Shown here piece by piece: positions 49,816 through 57,707 of a stretch of DNA of 64,000 nucleotides. The notes under the pieces were generated by a model, which ran no database searches, had not been told where the DNA came from, and worked only from the letters and a program-made list of their open reading frames with translations. The position numbers and the translations under genes were made by a program. The stretch is taken from NCBI RefSeq assembly GCF_001667505.1, contig NZ_LZHZ01000051.1, forward strand, positions 124,001-188,000, in the 5' to 3' direction. This DNA is from Mycobacterium sp. ACS1612 (GTDB taxonomy: Bacteria > Actinomycetota > Actinomycetes > Mycobacteriales > Mycobacteriaceae). Numbering within the stretch: the first letter of the stretch is position 1; each line of letters starts with the position of its first letter.

Positions 49816-51444
49816 GTGACCGTCTCGGCAGATCCGCAGCAGCCCCTCGTTGATGCCGTCGTGGTCGGTGCGGGATTCGCCGGCCTGTACGCATTGCACA
49901 AACTCCGGTCGCAAGGCTTGTCGGTCCGGGTGTTCGAAGCGGCACCGGAGGTTGGCGGCACGTGGTACTACAACCGTTACCCGGGCGCGCGCTGCGACGT
50001 CGAGAGTGTCGACTACTGCTACTCGTTCTCCGACGAGTTGCAGCAGGAGTGGACGTGGACGGAGAAGTACGCCACCCAGGCGGAGATTTTGCGGTACCTG
50101 AACTGGGTCGCGGACAAGCTCGACCTTCGCGCAGGGATCACGTTCAATACGCGGGTCACCTCGGCGGTCCTCGACGAGGACACCCTGCGCTGGACGGTCA
50201 CCAGCGACCGGGGAGAGGTCATCACGGCCAGGTTCGCCATTATGGCGACCGGGCCGCTTTCGGCGGCGGTGACACCGGACTTCCCGGGGTTGAGCACGTT
50301 CGCGGGGGAGGTGTATCACACCGCGCACTGGCCGCATGAACCCGTCGATTTCACCGGCAAGCGCATCGCCGTCATCGGGACGGGATCGTCGGGCATCCAG
50401 TCGGTTCCGGTGATAGCCGAGCAAGCCGATCAACTCTACGTCTTCCAGCGCACGCCCAATTACAGTGTGCCAGCCGGTAATCGGCCACTCAGCGACGAAG
50501 ACGTCGCCGACTACAAGGCCAACTACGCCGAGCGGCGCCGCCTGTCGTGGCGCAGCGGCGGCGGATCGCCCCACATCGCACATCCGAAACTGACGCTGCA
50601 GGCCACCGCCGACGAGCGGCGCGAAGCGTTCGAAAAGCGTTGGGAATTGGGCGGCGTGCTCTTTTCGAAGACGTTCACCGACCAGATGACCGACATGGCG
50701 GCCAATGAGGAGGCCCGCAAGTTCTACGAGGAGAAGGTGCGCGCCGTCATCGACGACGCAGCCGTCGCGGACCTGCTGATTCCTACGGACCACCCGATCG
50801 GCACCAAACGAATCTGTACCGACACCAACTACTTCCAGACGTTCAATCGACGCAATGTGAAGCTGATCAGTGTCCGCGCCACGCCGATCGAGTCGATCGA
50901 TGCCACCGGTATCAACACCTCCGACGCGCACTACGACCTCGACATGATCGTGTTCGCCACAGGTTTCGACGCTATGACCGGAGCGCTGGGCAAGATCGAC
51001 ATCGTCGGCCGTGCAGGTCAATTGATGCGGAACGACTGGAAGGACGGCCCGCGCACCTACCTCGGGATCGGCGTCGACGGGTTTCCCAATCTGTTCATCG
51101 TGTCGGGTCCTGGCGCCCCCGCGGTGCTCGCCAACATGGTGTTGCATGCCGAGGCACACGTGAACTGGATCGCGGACTGCATCAGATACCTGGATGCACA
51201 CGGATACGCGGGTGTCGAAGCCACCCCTGATGCGGTGGACAACTGGCTCGCCGAATGCGCGCGGCGAGCCGAGGCGACCCTGTTCACCAAGGCGAACTCC
51301 TGGTACATGGGCACCAACATTCCCGGCAAGCCGCGTGTATTCATGCTGTTTCTCGGCGGATTCGCTGCCTACAACGACATCTGCGCCGAGGTCGCCGACG
51401 CCGGCTACAAAGGCTTCAATCTCATCAAGGCGACGGCGAAGTGA
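49816..51444 (+). CDS. Baeyer-Villiger monooxygenase 2 (CHMO/steroid monooxygenase type)
   Basis: 542-residue flavin monooxygenase of the cyclohexanone/steroid monooxygenase class. AVVVGAGFAGLYALHKLRSQG, GGTWYYNRYPGARCDVESVDY, the fingerprint FAGEVYHTAHWPHEP (F-x-G-x3-H-x3-W-P) and the second motif IAVIGTGSSGIQSVPVIA are complete. Length equals that of characterised enzymes acting on cyclic ketones and 17/20-ketosteroids. It differs in class from BVMO 1, so the island carries two distinct Baeyer-Villiger activities. It stands as a single gene between the ferredoxin and the convergent HsaD-like hydrolase. Confidence 0.9.
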   Translation: MTVSADPQQPLVDAVVVGAGFAGLYALHKLRSQGLSVRVFEAAPEVGGTWYYNRYPGARCDVESVDYCYSFSDELQQEWTWTEKYATQAEILRYLNWVADKLDLRAGITFNTRVTSAVLDEDTLRWTVTSDRGEVITARFAIMATGPLSAAVTPDFPGLSTFAGEVYHTAHWPHEPVDFTGKRIAVIGTGSSGIQSVPVIAEQADQLYVFQRTPNYSVPAGNRPLSDEDVADYKANYAERRRLSWRSGGGSPHIAHPKLTLQATADERREAFEKRWELGGVLFSKTFTDQMTDMAANEEARKFYEEKVRAVIDDAAVADLLIPTDHPIGTKRICTDTNYFQTFNRRNVKLISVRATPIESIDATGINTSDAHYDLDMIVFATGFDAMTGALGKIDIVGRAGQLMRNDWKDGPRTYLGIGVDGFPNLFIVSGPGAPAVLANMVLHAEAHVNWIADCIRYLDAHGYAGVEATPDAVDNWLAECARRAEATLFTKANSWYMGTNIPGKPRVFMLFLGGFAAYNDICAEVADAGYKGFNLIKATAK

Positions 51445-51482
51445 TGTGTACGCGGATTTCGGCGCCGACGACTGGCATCGGG

Positions 51483-52358
51483 TCAGGAGGTAGAGCGGGT
51501 CAGGAATGCCATCACCGTGCTTTCAAACGCATCCTTGGCCTCGATCATCGCCCAGTGGCCGCAGTTCGGGAATACGTGCAGTTCGGCGTTGGGGATGGTC
51601 CGCATCGGGATCAGCGCCATGTCCAAGGGGCTCACTCGATCGTCGCGGCCCCAGGTGAGCAAGGTCGGCGCGGCTACCTTATGCATCAATGCCCACGGCA
51701 TCGGAAGGTCGGCCGCCTTCATCATTGCCATCATCTGGGCGAACGCCGTCTTGCCATACATTCGGCGCGCTGAGGCCAACGTTGCTGGATCGGTGGCGAG
51801 TTTCCAGCGTTCCTCGATCAGCTGCTCCGTCACCAGACTCTGGTCGTAGACCATTGAATTCAGCCAGTCGACGAGGCGCTGGCGGGTCGGGTCCTCCGTG
51901 AACTCTTGAAGAAGCCGAATTCCCTCACTGGGCCCGGGGCTGAAGATGTTGGTACCGATGCCTCCGATCGTCACCAGCTTGCCGATGCGGTCGGGGTGTT
52001 GGATGGCGAAGTTGATACCGACCCCGCCGCCCATCGAATTACCGACGATGTCGACGTGGTCGAGGCCAAGCGCGTCGAGGAACGGGGTCACCGCCCCCTG
52101 AGCCGTGACCATCGGGTGGCCGCCGAAGTCATCGCTGACGCCGAACCCCGGGAACTCCAGGATCAGGCAGCGGAAGCGCTCGGCGAACGCGGGCAGTACA
52201 CCTCGGAAATTCCGCCACCCTGTGACACCCGGACCCGAGCCGTGTAGGAACAGCAGCGTAGGGCCGTCACCGCTGTCGTAATAGCGTAGGGCACCTGCTG
52301 GAGTGGTGATTTCACGAAGATCCTGCCCGACGGTGGCGAGTTCAGATGAGTGAGTCAC
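51483..52358 (-). CDS. HsaD/BphD-like meta-cleavage-product C-C hydrolase
   Basis: 291-residue alpha/beta-hydrolase. FLHGSGPGVTGWRNF (about residue 37), nucleophile VGNSMGGGVGINFA (about residue 106), acid in TWGRDDRVSPLD and His in FPNCGHWAMIEAKDAFE match the MCP hydrolase pattern (BphD/HsaD), including the GNSMGGG Ser and the GHW. HsaD cleaves 4,9-DSHA after HsaC ring opening. With the HsaA-, B- and C-like genes this completes a hydroxylation and meta-cleavage set. The GTG at 52358 is the only sensible start. It is transcribed alone, convergent with BVMO 2. Confidence 0.85.
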   Translation of the reverse strand: MTHSSELATVGQDLREITTPAGALRYYDSGDGPTLLFLHGSGPGVTGWRNFRGVLPAFAERFRCLILEFPGFGVSDDFGGHPMVTAQGAVTPFLDALGLDHVDIVGNSMGGGVGINFAIQHPDRIGKLVTIGGIGTNIFSPGPSEGIRLLQEFTEDPTRQRLVDWLNSMVYDQSLVTEQLIEERWKLATDPATLASARRMYGKTAFAQMMAMMKAADLPMPWALMHKVAAPTLLTWGRDDRVSPLDMALIPMRTIPNAELHVFPNCGHWAMIEAKDAFESTVMAFLTRSTS

Positions 52359-52661
52359 CCGCCCAGCCTGCCACGCCCGGCTCGAACCTCGCTGCGATGT
52401 TCCGCTGACTGGGCCTCCCGATAAGCGGGACGCTCACTGTGCCCTGGCTCGAGCGGCTGTGGGCGGGGTTGTTCGCGATGTCGGCTGAAAGTGTTCCGGT
52501 GGCAGTGATTTCGGATGGCGGCGGCCTCGTGATGAACGCCGACGCATGCGTCAAACTGCACGGTCCGCGGTGGGCACGGCCAACTCCGGAGTCGGCACTC
52601 ACCCACCCAGACACAACGAAGGGGCACCCCTTGTGAGGGTGCCCCTTGCGTTTTGGGCGAT
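52359..52661. other. Gene-free stretch after the steroid island
   Basis: About 300 bases between the HsaD-like start and the end of the small secreted-protein gene. Apart from the hairpin at 52619-52647 I see no supported gene. A 65-codon plus-strand frame (52439-52636) ends inside the hairpin and has no family resemblance. The region must hold the promoter of the HsaD-like gene, but no clear -10 is visible. Confidence 0.6.
52619..52647 (-). terminator. Strong hairpin terminator of the secreted-protein gene
   Basis: 11-base perfect stem (AAGGGGCACCC with its complement) and a 7-base loop, 15 bases after the stop of the minus-strand gene at 52662. It is also the right-hand border of the gene-free stretch. 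Confidence 0.8.
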
Positions 52662-52961
52662 CTACTTCACGTCGACGTAGACCGTCTTACCGGTGATGGT
52701 CGTTTCGAGACTGTCACCGGGGGTTCCGGAGTCAGTGCGGCTGTAGGTCTGGCCCGGCCGCACCGCGACGACGGTGGCCTGATCGAGCGGGGTGCCACCG
52801 ACCCGGTTGACGATCACGTTGTAGCCGTCGGCCTGCAACTTGTTGATGGTGTCCTGGGCGCTGCCCGGCCCAGTCGGAGCCGCGGCGGCAGGTGCCGCCA
52901 AGCCAAGGATCGCGGCGGCGAATCCGCCTGCGATCAGGGATGCGAATCCGAACTTCGTCAT
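52662..52961 (-). CDS. Small secreted mycobacterial protein
   Basis: 99-residue protein with a clear signal peptide (FGFASLIAGGFAAAILGLAAPAAAA, cleavage near residue 28), leaving a mature part of about 70 residues. That part contains QDTINKLQADGYNVIVNRVG and SLETTITGKTVYVDVK. Such small exported proteins are widespread in mycobacteria, usually as uncharacterised secreted proteins; the beta-rich, PASTA-like rhythm is suggestive but no function is known. The ATG at 52961 has GAGGG upstream. It ends in a strong hairpin and is transcribed alone. Confidence 0.8.
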   Translation of the reverse strand: MTKFGFASLIAGGFAAAILGLAAPAAAAPTGPGSAQDTINKLQADGYNVIVNRVGGTPLDQATVVAVRPGQTYSRTDSGTPGDSLETTITGKTVYVDVK

Positions 52962-53062
52962 TGTGCCCTCATCTTTTAGTGCCTCTTCACTTGTGTTCGT
53001 TCGCTGCAGCTGCCAATTTCAACTGTCAAGATCACGGCTTTAATTCCACTGGCAGGATTTGA

Positions 53063-53341
53063 TTGACGTTTGGCAGTAACAAACCTGTTGACGGGTGTGC
53101 TCCTCGACAGGACGGCATCGCTGATCGCTGGGATGATCGTCCGACGGTGCTCAGCCCCGCCGCCGCGCTGCGCACGCATGGCATCCTGCGCGATTATTTC
53201 GGGCTTTCGCGAGCCGATGCCTACTCGTTCCTGTCGGTGGCCGCGGATTTCACCGTCACGCAGGTGGTCGATCAGCGCCAGGGTGTGCACTGCCGGATCG
53301 ACAAACGGTGCTTTCCGCGCTGGTCTACAGTTTCGGCATGA
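53063..53341 (+). pseudogene. Acetamidase/formamidase C-terminal remnant
   Basis: The open frame's second part (from about 53147) reads LSPAAALRTHGILRDYFG, then LSRADAYSFLSVAADFTVTQVVD and GVHCRIDK. This is the characteristic end of FmdA/AmdA-type acetamidases (the SR-x-AY...SVA-D-x-x-xTQVVD...GVH pattern). Full-length enzymes have 300-400 residues, so only about the last 55 remain; the preceding ~28 codons show no resemblance. Its TGA overlaps the ATG of the RidA gene (ATGA), the relic of a coupled acetamidase-RidA operon. The 375-base interval 52962-53337 holds this remnant and nothing else that I can support. Confidence 0.65.
53326..53331 (+). promoter_or_regulatory. -10 element of the RidA gene (leaderless)
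   Basis: TACAGT, 6 bases before the ATG at 53338, inside the acetamidase remnant. Confidence 0.45.
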
Positions 53342-53763
53342 GCGACAACGGGATTCGGTCATTCACATTCACCCCCGCCGACGGCGTGCCGCCTGCGGTA
53401 GCGCCGTTCGCTCACGCCACGGCCGCCGGTCAGACGCTGTATGTCACGGGCCAGATGCCGACCGACGTGACCGGCGCTGTGGTCGGCGACTACGTCGCGA
53501 TCCAGACCGATCAGGTGCTCCGAAACCTGCTGCGGGTCACCGAACTGTGCGGCGGGGGACTGGCCGACGTCGTCTCGGTGCGCGCCTTCCTGCTCGACTG
53601 GAATGACTACGGCGCGTTCAACACCGCCTACGCGGCGTGGTTTCCCGACCGGCTGCCGTCGCGCACCTGCGTCGGTGTTACCGGGCTGGCGGTCGGGGCC
53701 CTGGTCGAGATCGATTGGGTGTGCTGGCGAAGCGACGGTTGGGGGAGCACACTCGGGTCATAA
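53338..53763 (+). CDS. RidA-family (YjgF/YER057c/UK114) protein
   Basis: 141-residue Rid-superfamily protein. TLYVTGQMPTDVTGAVVGDYVAIQTDQVLRNLLRV and the C-terminal PSRTCVGVTGLAVGALVEIDWVCW are typical. The Arg in PSRTCVGV is the residue that binds imine/enamine carboxylates in deaminating RidA enzymes, so activity is possible; other Rid subgroups act in catabolic pathways. Linked to an acetamidase remnant and near nitrile hydratase, it may have served amide or nitrile metabolism. The ATG at 53338 sits in an ATGA overlap with the remnant. Confidence 0.85.
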   Translation: MSDNGIRSFTFTPADGVPPAVAPFAHATAAGQTLYVTGQMPTDVTGAVVGDYVAIQTDQVLRNLLRVTELCGGGLADVVSVRAFLLDWNDYGAFNTAYAAWFPDRLPSRTCVGVTGLAVGALVEIDWVCWRSDGWGSTLGS

Positions 53764-53783
53764 CGCCCGTTGAGGAGGACACC

Positions 53784-54656
53784 ATGAGCATCCTCTACAC
53801 ACTCACAGCGGCCGGTGTCGCCGGCCTGGCAGCCCTGTGGCTCGCAGTCCAGAACATTAGGGTGATCAAGCAGTTCGAGCGGGGCGTCGTCTACCGCTTC
53901 GGGCGGGTGCAGAGTCGGGTCCGGCAGCCCGGCTTGACCTGGCTGATTCCCTTCGCAGATCGTCTGCAGAAGGTGAACATGCAGATCATCACGTTGCCGG
54001 TGCCCGCACAGGACGGCATCACCCGCGACAACGTGACGGTGCGGGTGGACGCCGTCATCTACTTCCAGGTGGAGGATCCGGTCCGCGCGGCCGTCGACGT
54101 GCAGGATTACATGTCGGCGATCGGGCAGGTGGCGCAGACGTCGCTGCGGTCGATCATCGGTAAGAGCAACCTCGACGACCTGCTGTCGAATCGGGAACGG
54201 CTCAACCAGGGCCTGGAGTTGCTGATCGACAGCCCGGCGGTCGGCTGGGGCATCCAACTCGACCGCGTCGAGATCAAAGACGTGGTGCTGCCCGACTCGA
54301 TGAAGCGCTCGATCGCCCGTCAAGCCGAAGCGGAGCGGGAGCGCCGGGCTCGCGTCATCACCGCCGACGGCGAACTGCAGGCCTCCGAAAAGCTGGCCCA
54401 GGCCGCGCAGGTGATGTCCGACGAACCGGCCGCACTTCAGCTTCGCCTACTGCAGACGGTGGTCGAGGTCGCCGCCGAGAAGAACTCCACGCTGATCCTG
54501 CCGTTCCCGGTCGAGTTGCTGCGGTTCCTGGAGCGGTCGACACCGCAACGCGATGACGCCGACGGCGAGACGCCTGAGTTGACGGCGCCGAAGGTGCCCG
54601 ACGACGCCCGCGGCATCGACCTCAACGGGCCCGTGAGCCGTCGCGAAAACGTCTAG
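53784..54656 (+). CDS. SPFH/stomatin-like membrane protein
   Basis: 290-residue slipin/stomatin family protein. One N-terminal membrane segment (about residues 3-22) is followed by an SPFH domain: QFERGVVYRFGRVQ-x-RVRQPGLTWLIPFADRL, then VDAVIYFQVEDP. A coiled region comes after it (RSIARQAEAERERRARVITADGELQASEKLAQAA), with a variable C-terminus. It forms oligomers at the inner face of the membrane, often as a protease-modulating scaffold; no NfeD partner is adjacent. The ATG at 53784 has a strong GAGGAGG Shine-Dalgarno 6 bases upstream. Confidence 0.88.
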   Translation: MSILYTLTAAGVAGLAALWLAVQNIRVIKQFERGVVYRFGRVQSRVRQPGLTWLIPFADRLQKVNMQIITLPVPAQDGITRDNVTVRVDAVIYFQVEDPVRAAVDVQDYMSAIGQVAQTSLRSIIGKSNLDDLLSNRERLNQGLELLIDSPAVGWGIQLDRVEIKDVVLPDSMKRSIARQAEAERERRARVITADGELQASEKLAQAAQVMSDEPAALQLRLLQTVVEVAAEKNSTLILPFPVELLRFLERSTPQRDDADGETPELTAPKVPDDARGIDLNGPVSRRENV

Positions 54657-54687
54657 CCGACGCCGACGTTTCGGGCATGATCACCGG

Positions 54688-55089
54688 ATGGCCCTTGACG
54701 CCGACGCGGTTGGCCGTTGGATCGACGAATATCTGGGCACCTTCGCCGCGTGCGCGCGCGGCGACGGTGACATGGCTTCGTTGCTGGGTCATTTCGGTGT
54801 GCCGATGGTCATCACGACCGACGAAGGCGTCGTCACCCTGATGACCGACGACGAAGCGGCGGCGGTCATGCAGAGTCAACTCGACGGGCTGCGGGCCCTC
54901 GGCTTCCACCACAGTCAGGTACGGCAGTCGGAAGTCACCATGCTCAATGCGACATCCTCGGTGTACCGGGCGACGCTGTCACGTCGCAACGCCGACGGCG
55001 ACGAGATTGACTGCCCGACAGTCACCTACGTCATCACCGACGACGTGGCTGGCCCGCGGATCGTGCTGCTGGCCGCGCGCTCTCAATGA
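54688..55089 (+). CDS. NTF2-like conserved hypothetical protein (DUF6841-like)
   Basis: 133-residue protein with an NTF2/SnoaL-type pattern: a long N-terminal helix (AVGRWIDEYLGTFAACARGD), a central VPMVITTDEGVVTLMTDDEAAAVMQSQLDGLR, then alternating strands. No catalytic residues can be named. It follows the SPFH gene by 31 bases on the same strand and may be co-transcribed. Its stop is directly followed by the end of the nitrile hydratase accessory gene on the other strand. Confidence 0.65.
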   Translation: MALDADAVGRWIDEYLGTFAACARGDGDMASLLGHFGVPMVITTDEGVVTLMTDDEAAAVMQSQLDGLRALGFHHSQVRQSEVTMLNATSSVYRATLSRRNADGDEIDCPTVTYVITDDVAGPRIVLLAARSQ

Positions 55090-55090
55090 C

Positions 55091-55378
55091 CTAGAGCGGC
55101 GCGCGCTCCGTCGGGGTGGCGGCGTCGAGTGCGGTGGACGTGGTCAGACCCAGCTCGACCACCATGGATTCCAATGCGGCCCCCCAGCTTTCGTAGTAGG
55201 GCCGGTTCGGTTCGGCGGCGATCTCGGCCATCAGCCGTTGACGAAATTCGTCCCACGGCACCCCGAGCTTGTCCACCAACGCCACCGCTATCGCCAAAGC
55301 GCGTGCCTGCCAAGGAGCCTCGAAAACCAACTCGCCGTTGTCGCGGGGCAGCGACGCGTCGTGTAGCGCGTCGGTCAC
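55091..55378 (-). CDS. Nitrile hydratase accessory protein (cobalt chaperone type)
   Basis: 95-residue protein with the segment [37 protein letters not shown], the hallmark of NHase accessory proteins (P14K/NhlE type), which resemble the N-terminal part of the beta subunit. They deliver cobalt by swapping alpha subunits. The GTG at 55378 overlaps the alpha-subunit stop (GTGA), making it third in a beta-alpha-accessory operon. A longer upstream frame inside the alpha gene was rejected. Confidence 0.82.
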   Translation of the reverse strand: MTDALHDASLPRDNGELVFEAPWQARALAIAVALVDKLGVPWDEFRQRLMAEIAAEPNRPYYESWGAALESMVVELGLTTSTALDAATPTERAPL

Positions 55379-55968
55379 AGCCGTTGCACCCCGATCATCG
55401 AGTCGCGGGTGACGAGCCCGGCGAGTTGCTCCTCGGACATGTCGTCGGTGCCCGCCGGACGCATCGGCACGACGAGGTAGCGTGCCTCGGCACTGGAGTC
55501 CCACACCCGGATTTCGACGTCAGCGGGAATCTCTGTGCCCAGTTCGGCGAGCAGCTTGCGCGGTTCGCGGACGGCACGTGACCGGTAGGCAGGCGATTTG
55601 TACCACTTCGGCGGCAGCCCCAGGATTGGCCACGGGTAACACGAACACAGGGTGCACACCACGAGGTTGTGCACCTGCGGGGTGTTCTCCACGGCCACCA
55701 CGAAGTCGCCTTCGGGACCCTCGAAGCCGAATTCGCGAACCGCGGCGGTACCGTCTGCGAGCAGACGCTCCTTGTATGCGGGATCCGACCATGCGCGGGC
55801 CACCACCTTCGCCCCGTTCATCGGGCCGAGGTTGTCCTCGAAGTGCGCGACGATCTGATCGAGTGCTTCGAGGTCGAGAATGCCTTTCTCCACCAACACC
55901 GACTCGATCGCGGCGACCCGGGCCTCGATGGGAGCAATCGCTGCGGGGTGATGGTGATCGTTGGTCAT
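55375..55968 (-). CDS. Nitrile hydratase alpha subunit, cobalt type
   Basis: 197-residue alpha subunit. The metal-binding claw is [12 protein letters not shown] (about residues 103-114); Thr after the first Cys (CTLCSC, not CSLCSC) marks the cobalt-type enzyme, whose Cys residues are oxidised to sulfinate/sulfenate. The enzyme hydrates nitriles R-CN to amides R-CONH2. The ATG at 55968 overlaps the beta-subunit stop. No intact amidase, aldoxime dehydratase or cobalt transporter gene lies in the window. Confidence 0.93.
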   Translation of the reverse strand: MTNDHHHPAAIAPIEARVAAIESVLVEKGILDLEALDQIVAHFEDNLGPMNGAKVVARAWSDPAYKERLLADGTAAVREFGFEGPEGDFVVAVENTPQVHNLVVCTLCSCYPWPILGLPPKWYKSPAYRSRAVREPRKLLAELGTEIPADVEIRVWDSSAEARYLVVPMRPAGTDDMSEEQLAGLVTRDSMIGVQRL

Positions 55969-56594
55969 CGCGGGTCCTCGAGGTAGCGCTCGAACAGGTT
56001 TACGCAGACCACTTCGCCGTCGGCGCCGGCCTCGCCCCACAGTTCGCGGGACGTGAAGCGCACGGCGTAGAGCGGGTCCGCCACGTCGCCACCGCCGTGG
56101 GCCGCGATGTCGTCGATGGCGAACGCGCCGTCGACGCGGACGACTGTACCTGTTCTGCCCTGCACGTAACGCGGTGCGCGGGTGTGTCCGGGTGGGTGCC
56201 ACGCCCGGACACGGACCTCGTCTCCGACGGCGTAACGCGGCGTTGTGCGCGGACTGAGGTCGTCAGGCAGCACCCCGCGATCCGAATTCGACAACGGGAA
56301 ACGGCCGCCGGCCCGACGGTCGAGTTCGTCCGTCGTCGTGACGTCCGCCTCGACCGCCATCGTGGTGGCGCCGGTCAGCCAGCGCTCGTAGTACGGCGAG
56401 GACAGGTAGTGCTGCGGCGCCATCCGTTCCATCGAGTGCCGGAACCGTCCGCCGGGCGGGTTTTGCGCCGCGATCCACCCGATCATCAGCCGGAACGCAC
56501 GTCGCTCCCATTCCTCGGCGAAGTACGGTTCGGATACCTCGTGTGGAACCGGGCCGAACCCGTCGAGGCCGCCCAGATCATGCACGCCGTCCAT
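55965..56594 (-). CDS. Nitrile hydratase beta subunit
   Basis: 209-residue beta subunit, normal length. The N-terminus [16 protein letters not shown] is diagnostic. The second half is an SH3-like barrel with [25 protein letters not shown], the standard C-terminal block with the HTR-x-PRY-x-RG-like sequence. It comes first in the operon (beta-alpha-accessory), the order of cobalt-type clusters. The ATG at 56594 has a TAGGAT hexamer 7 bases upstream and is leaderless. The secreted-protein gene diverges from it. Confidence 0.93.
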   Translation of the reverse strand: MDGVHDLGGLDGFGPVPHEVSEPYFAEEWERRAFRLMIGWIAAQNPPGGRFRHSMERMAPQHYLSSPYYERWLTGATTMAVEADVTTTDELDRRAGGRFPLSNSDRGVLPDDLSPRTTPRYAVGDEVRVRAWHPPGHTRAPRYVQGRTGTVVRVDGAFAIDDIAAHGGGDVADPLYAVRFTSRELWGEAGADGEVVCVNLFERYLEDPR

Positions 56595-56601
56595 CCGGGA
56601 A

Positions 56602-56607
56602 ATCCTA
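56602..56607 (-). promoter_or_regulatory. -10 element of the nitrile hydratase operon (leaderless)
   Basis: TAGGAT, 7 bases before the beta-subunit ATG. Confidence 0.45.
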
Positions 56608-56669
56608 ATGCGGTCGATTCCTTCTATCTCGAACTTTTAGACAGTGGTGCCCGTATCAAGGGAGTGCCT

Positions 56670-57707
56670 ATGCCATTGCGCTCAACCGTCCTTGCCAGCG
56701 CCGCTGTCGTCGGTGCAGTGACCGTGTCGCCGATCGCCCCGCCTGCGCATCACCAGTCACCGCCTGCGGTCTCTCGAGACGTGCAGCTGACCGCCGCCAC
56801 CGCACCGGCGCTCGGGTCTATACCGCTGGCGTTCATCGGCAATCAGCTTCACTACTGCAGTCTCATCTGTCCGTTCGCTGTGCAGGGCGCGGTCACCGTG
56901 CCGCTGGGCGCGCTGGAAGCCCCTGCGGCGTTCCTGGGGTCGCTCGCGTCGACGGGTTCGCCGCTGCAGGCGATCGGCGCTGCCGCGGCGTCGGTGACCG
57001 GACCGGCGAACGCGGCCGTGACACCGTTGATCAACAACGACGTGTTCCTGGTGGTGCCGAAGGCGTTTCACGCACTCGACGTCGCCGTGGTCGAGGGGTT
57101 CAACGTCGCGGCGGCGGCCGCAACGCCGGGGCAGTTCCTTGCGGCCGTGCAGACCGCGCGCAGCGACATCCTCAATGCGCTCGATCAACCTGTCGGCACC
57201 CCGACGACGCCGACCGGTGCCACGAACGTGTTCCAGGTGCTCGCGGTCAGCGCCATTGATGTGACGACGGCGGTGGCATTCCAAGCCGGTGAATTGCTGC
57301 TCTCCGGTGCGGTGCAGATCGCCGACGCCTCGGCGCAGAACTTGGCGAAAACCGGAAATCCCGCGACCGCGTTGGCGGCTGGCGTGGCGCAGGCGCGCGA
57401 GGTGGCCGCGACGGCCGCCGCACCCGTCGTGGGAGCGGTGGACACCGCTCTGACCAGTATTCGCAACTCGCTGCATGCTCCGTTCCCCGCCGCCACGAAG
57501 ATGCCTGCCACGACTGACGAGTCGAAGCAGGTGGAGGCGGTCACAACCGAAACACGAAGCAGCAAAAGGGGTTCGGAGCGTGTGGCCATTGCGGGCGCCT
57601 CCCGCGCTACGACCGCGGACGCCAAGCCGACGCCCAAGCACAAGGACCGCCGCCCAGCGGCCGCCAAGCACGACCATCCCGCCAACCACGCCGGGAAAAA
57701 GCACTAA
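56670..57707 (+). CDS. Ala-rich exported protein with a Lys/His-rich tail
   Basis: 345-residue protein, function not recognised. A signal-like N-terminus (STVLASAAVVGAVTVSPIAPP) is followed by a long Ala/Val-rich region with weakly hydrophobic helices (for example PLQAIGAAAASVTGPANAAV). A polar basic tail KHKDRRPAAAKHDHPANHAGKKH closes it. It looks like a mycobacterial cell-envelope or secreted protein. The ATG at 56670 has AAGGGAG a few bases upstream; a much longer frame extends upstream over the nitrile hydratase genes in antisense and was rejected. Its TAA shares CTAA with the convergent HxlR stop. Confidence 0.7.
   Translation: MPLRSTVLASAAVVGAVTVSPIAPPAHHQSPPAVSRDVQLTAATAPALGSIPLAFIGNQLHYCSLICPFAVQGAVTVPLGALEAPAAFLGSLASTGSPLQAIGAAAASVTGPANAAVTPLINNDVFLVVPKAFHALDVAVVEGFNVAAAAATPGQFLAAVQTARSDILNALDQPVGTPTTPTGATNVFQVLAVSAIDVTTAVAFQAGELLLSGAVQIADASAQNLAKTGNPATALAAGVAQAREVAATAAAPVVGAVDTALTSIRNSLHAPFPAATKMPATTDESKQVEAVTTETRSSKRGSERVAIAGASRATTADAKPTPKHKDRRPAAAKHDHPANHAGKKH

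Noticed and set aside
52439-52636. 65-codon plus-strand frame in the gap after the HsaD-like gene
   Set aside because: It ends inside a terminator hairpin, has no Shine-Dalgarno or -10 and no recognisable family.
55482-56669. Upstream extension of the Ala-rich secreted protein across the nitrile hydratase genes
   Set aside because: It is antisense to alpha and beta subunits. A signal peptide and Shine-Dalgarno at 56670 define the real start.
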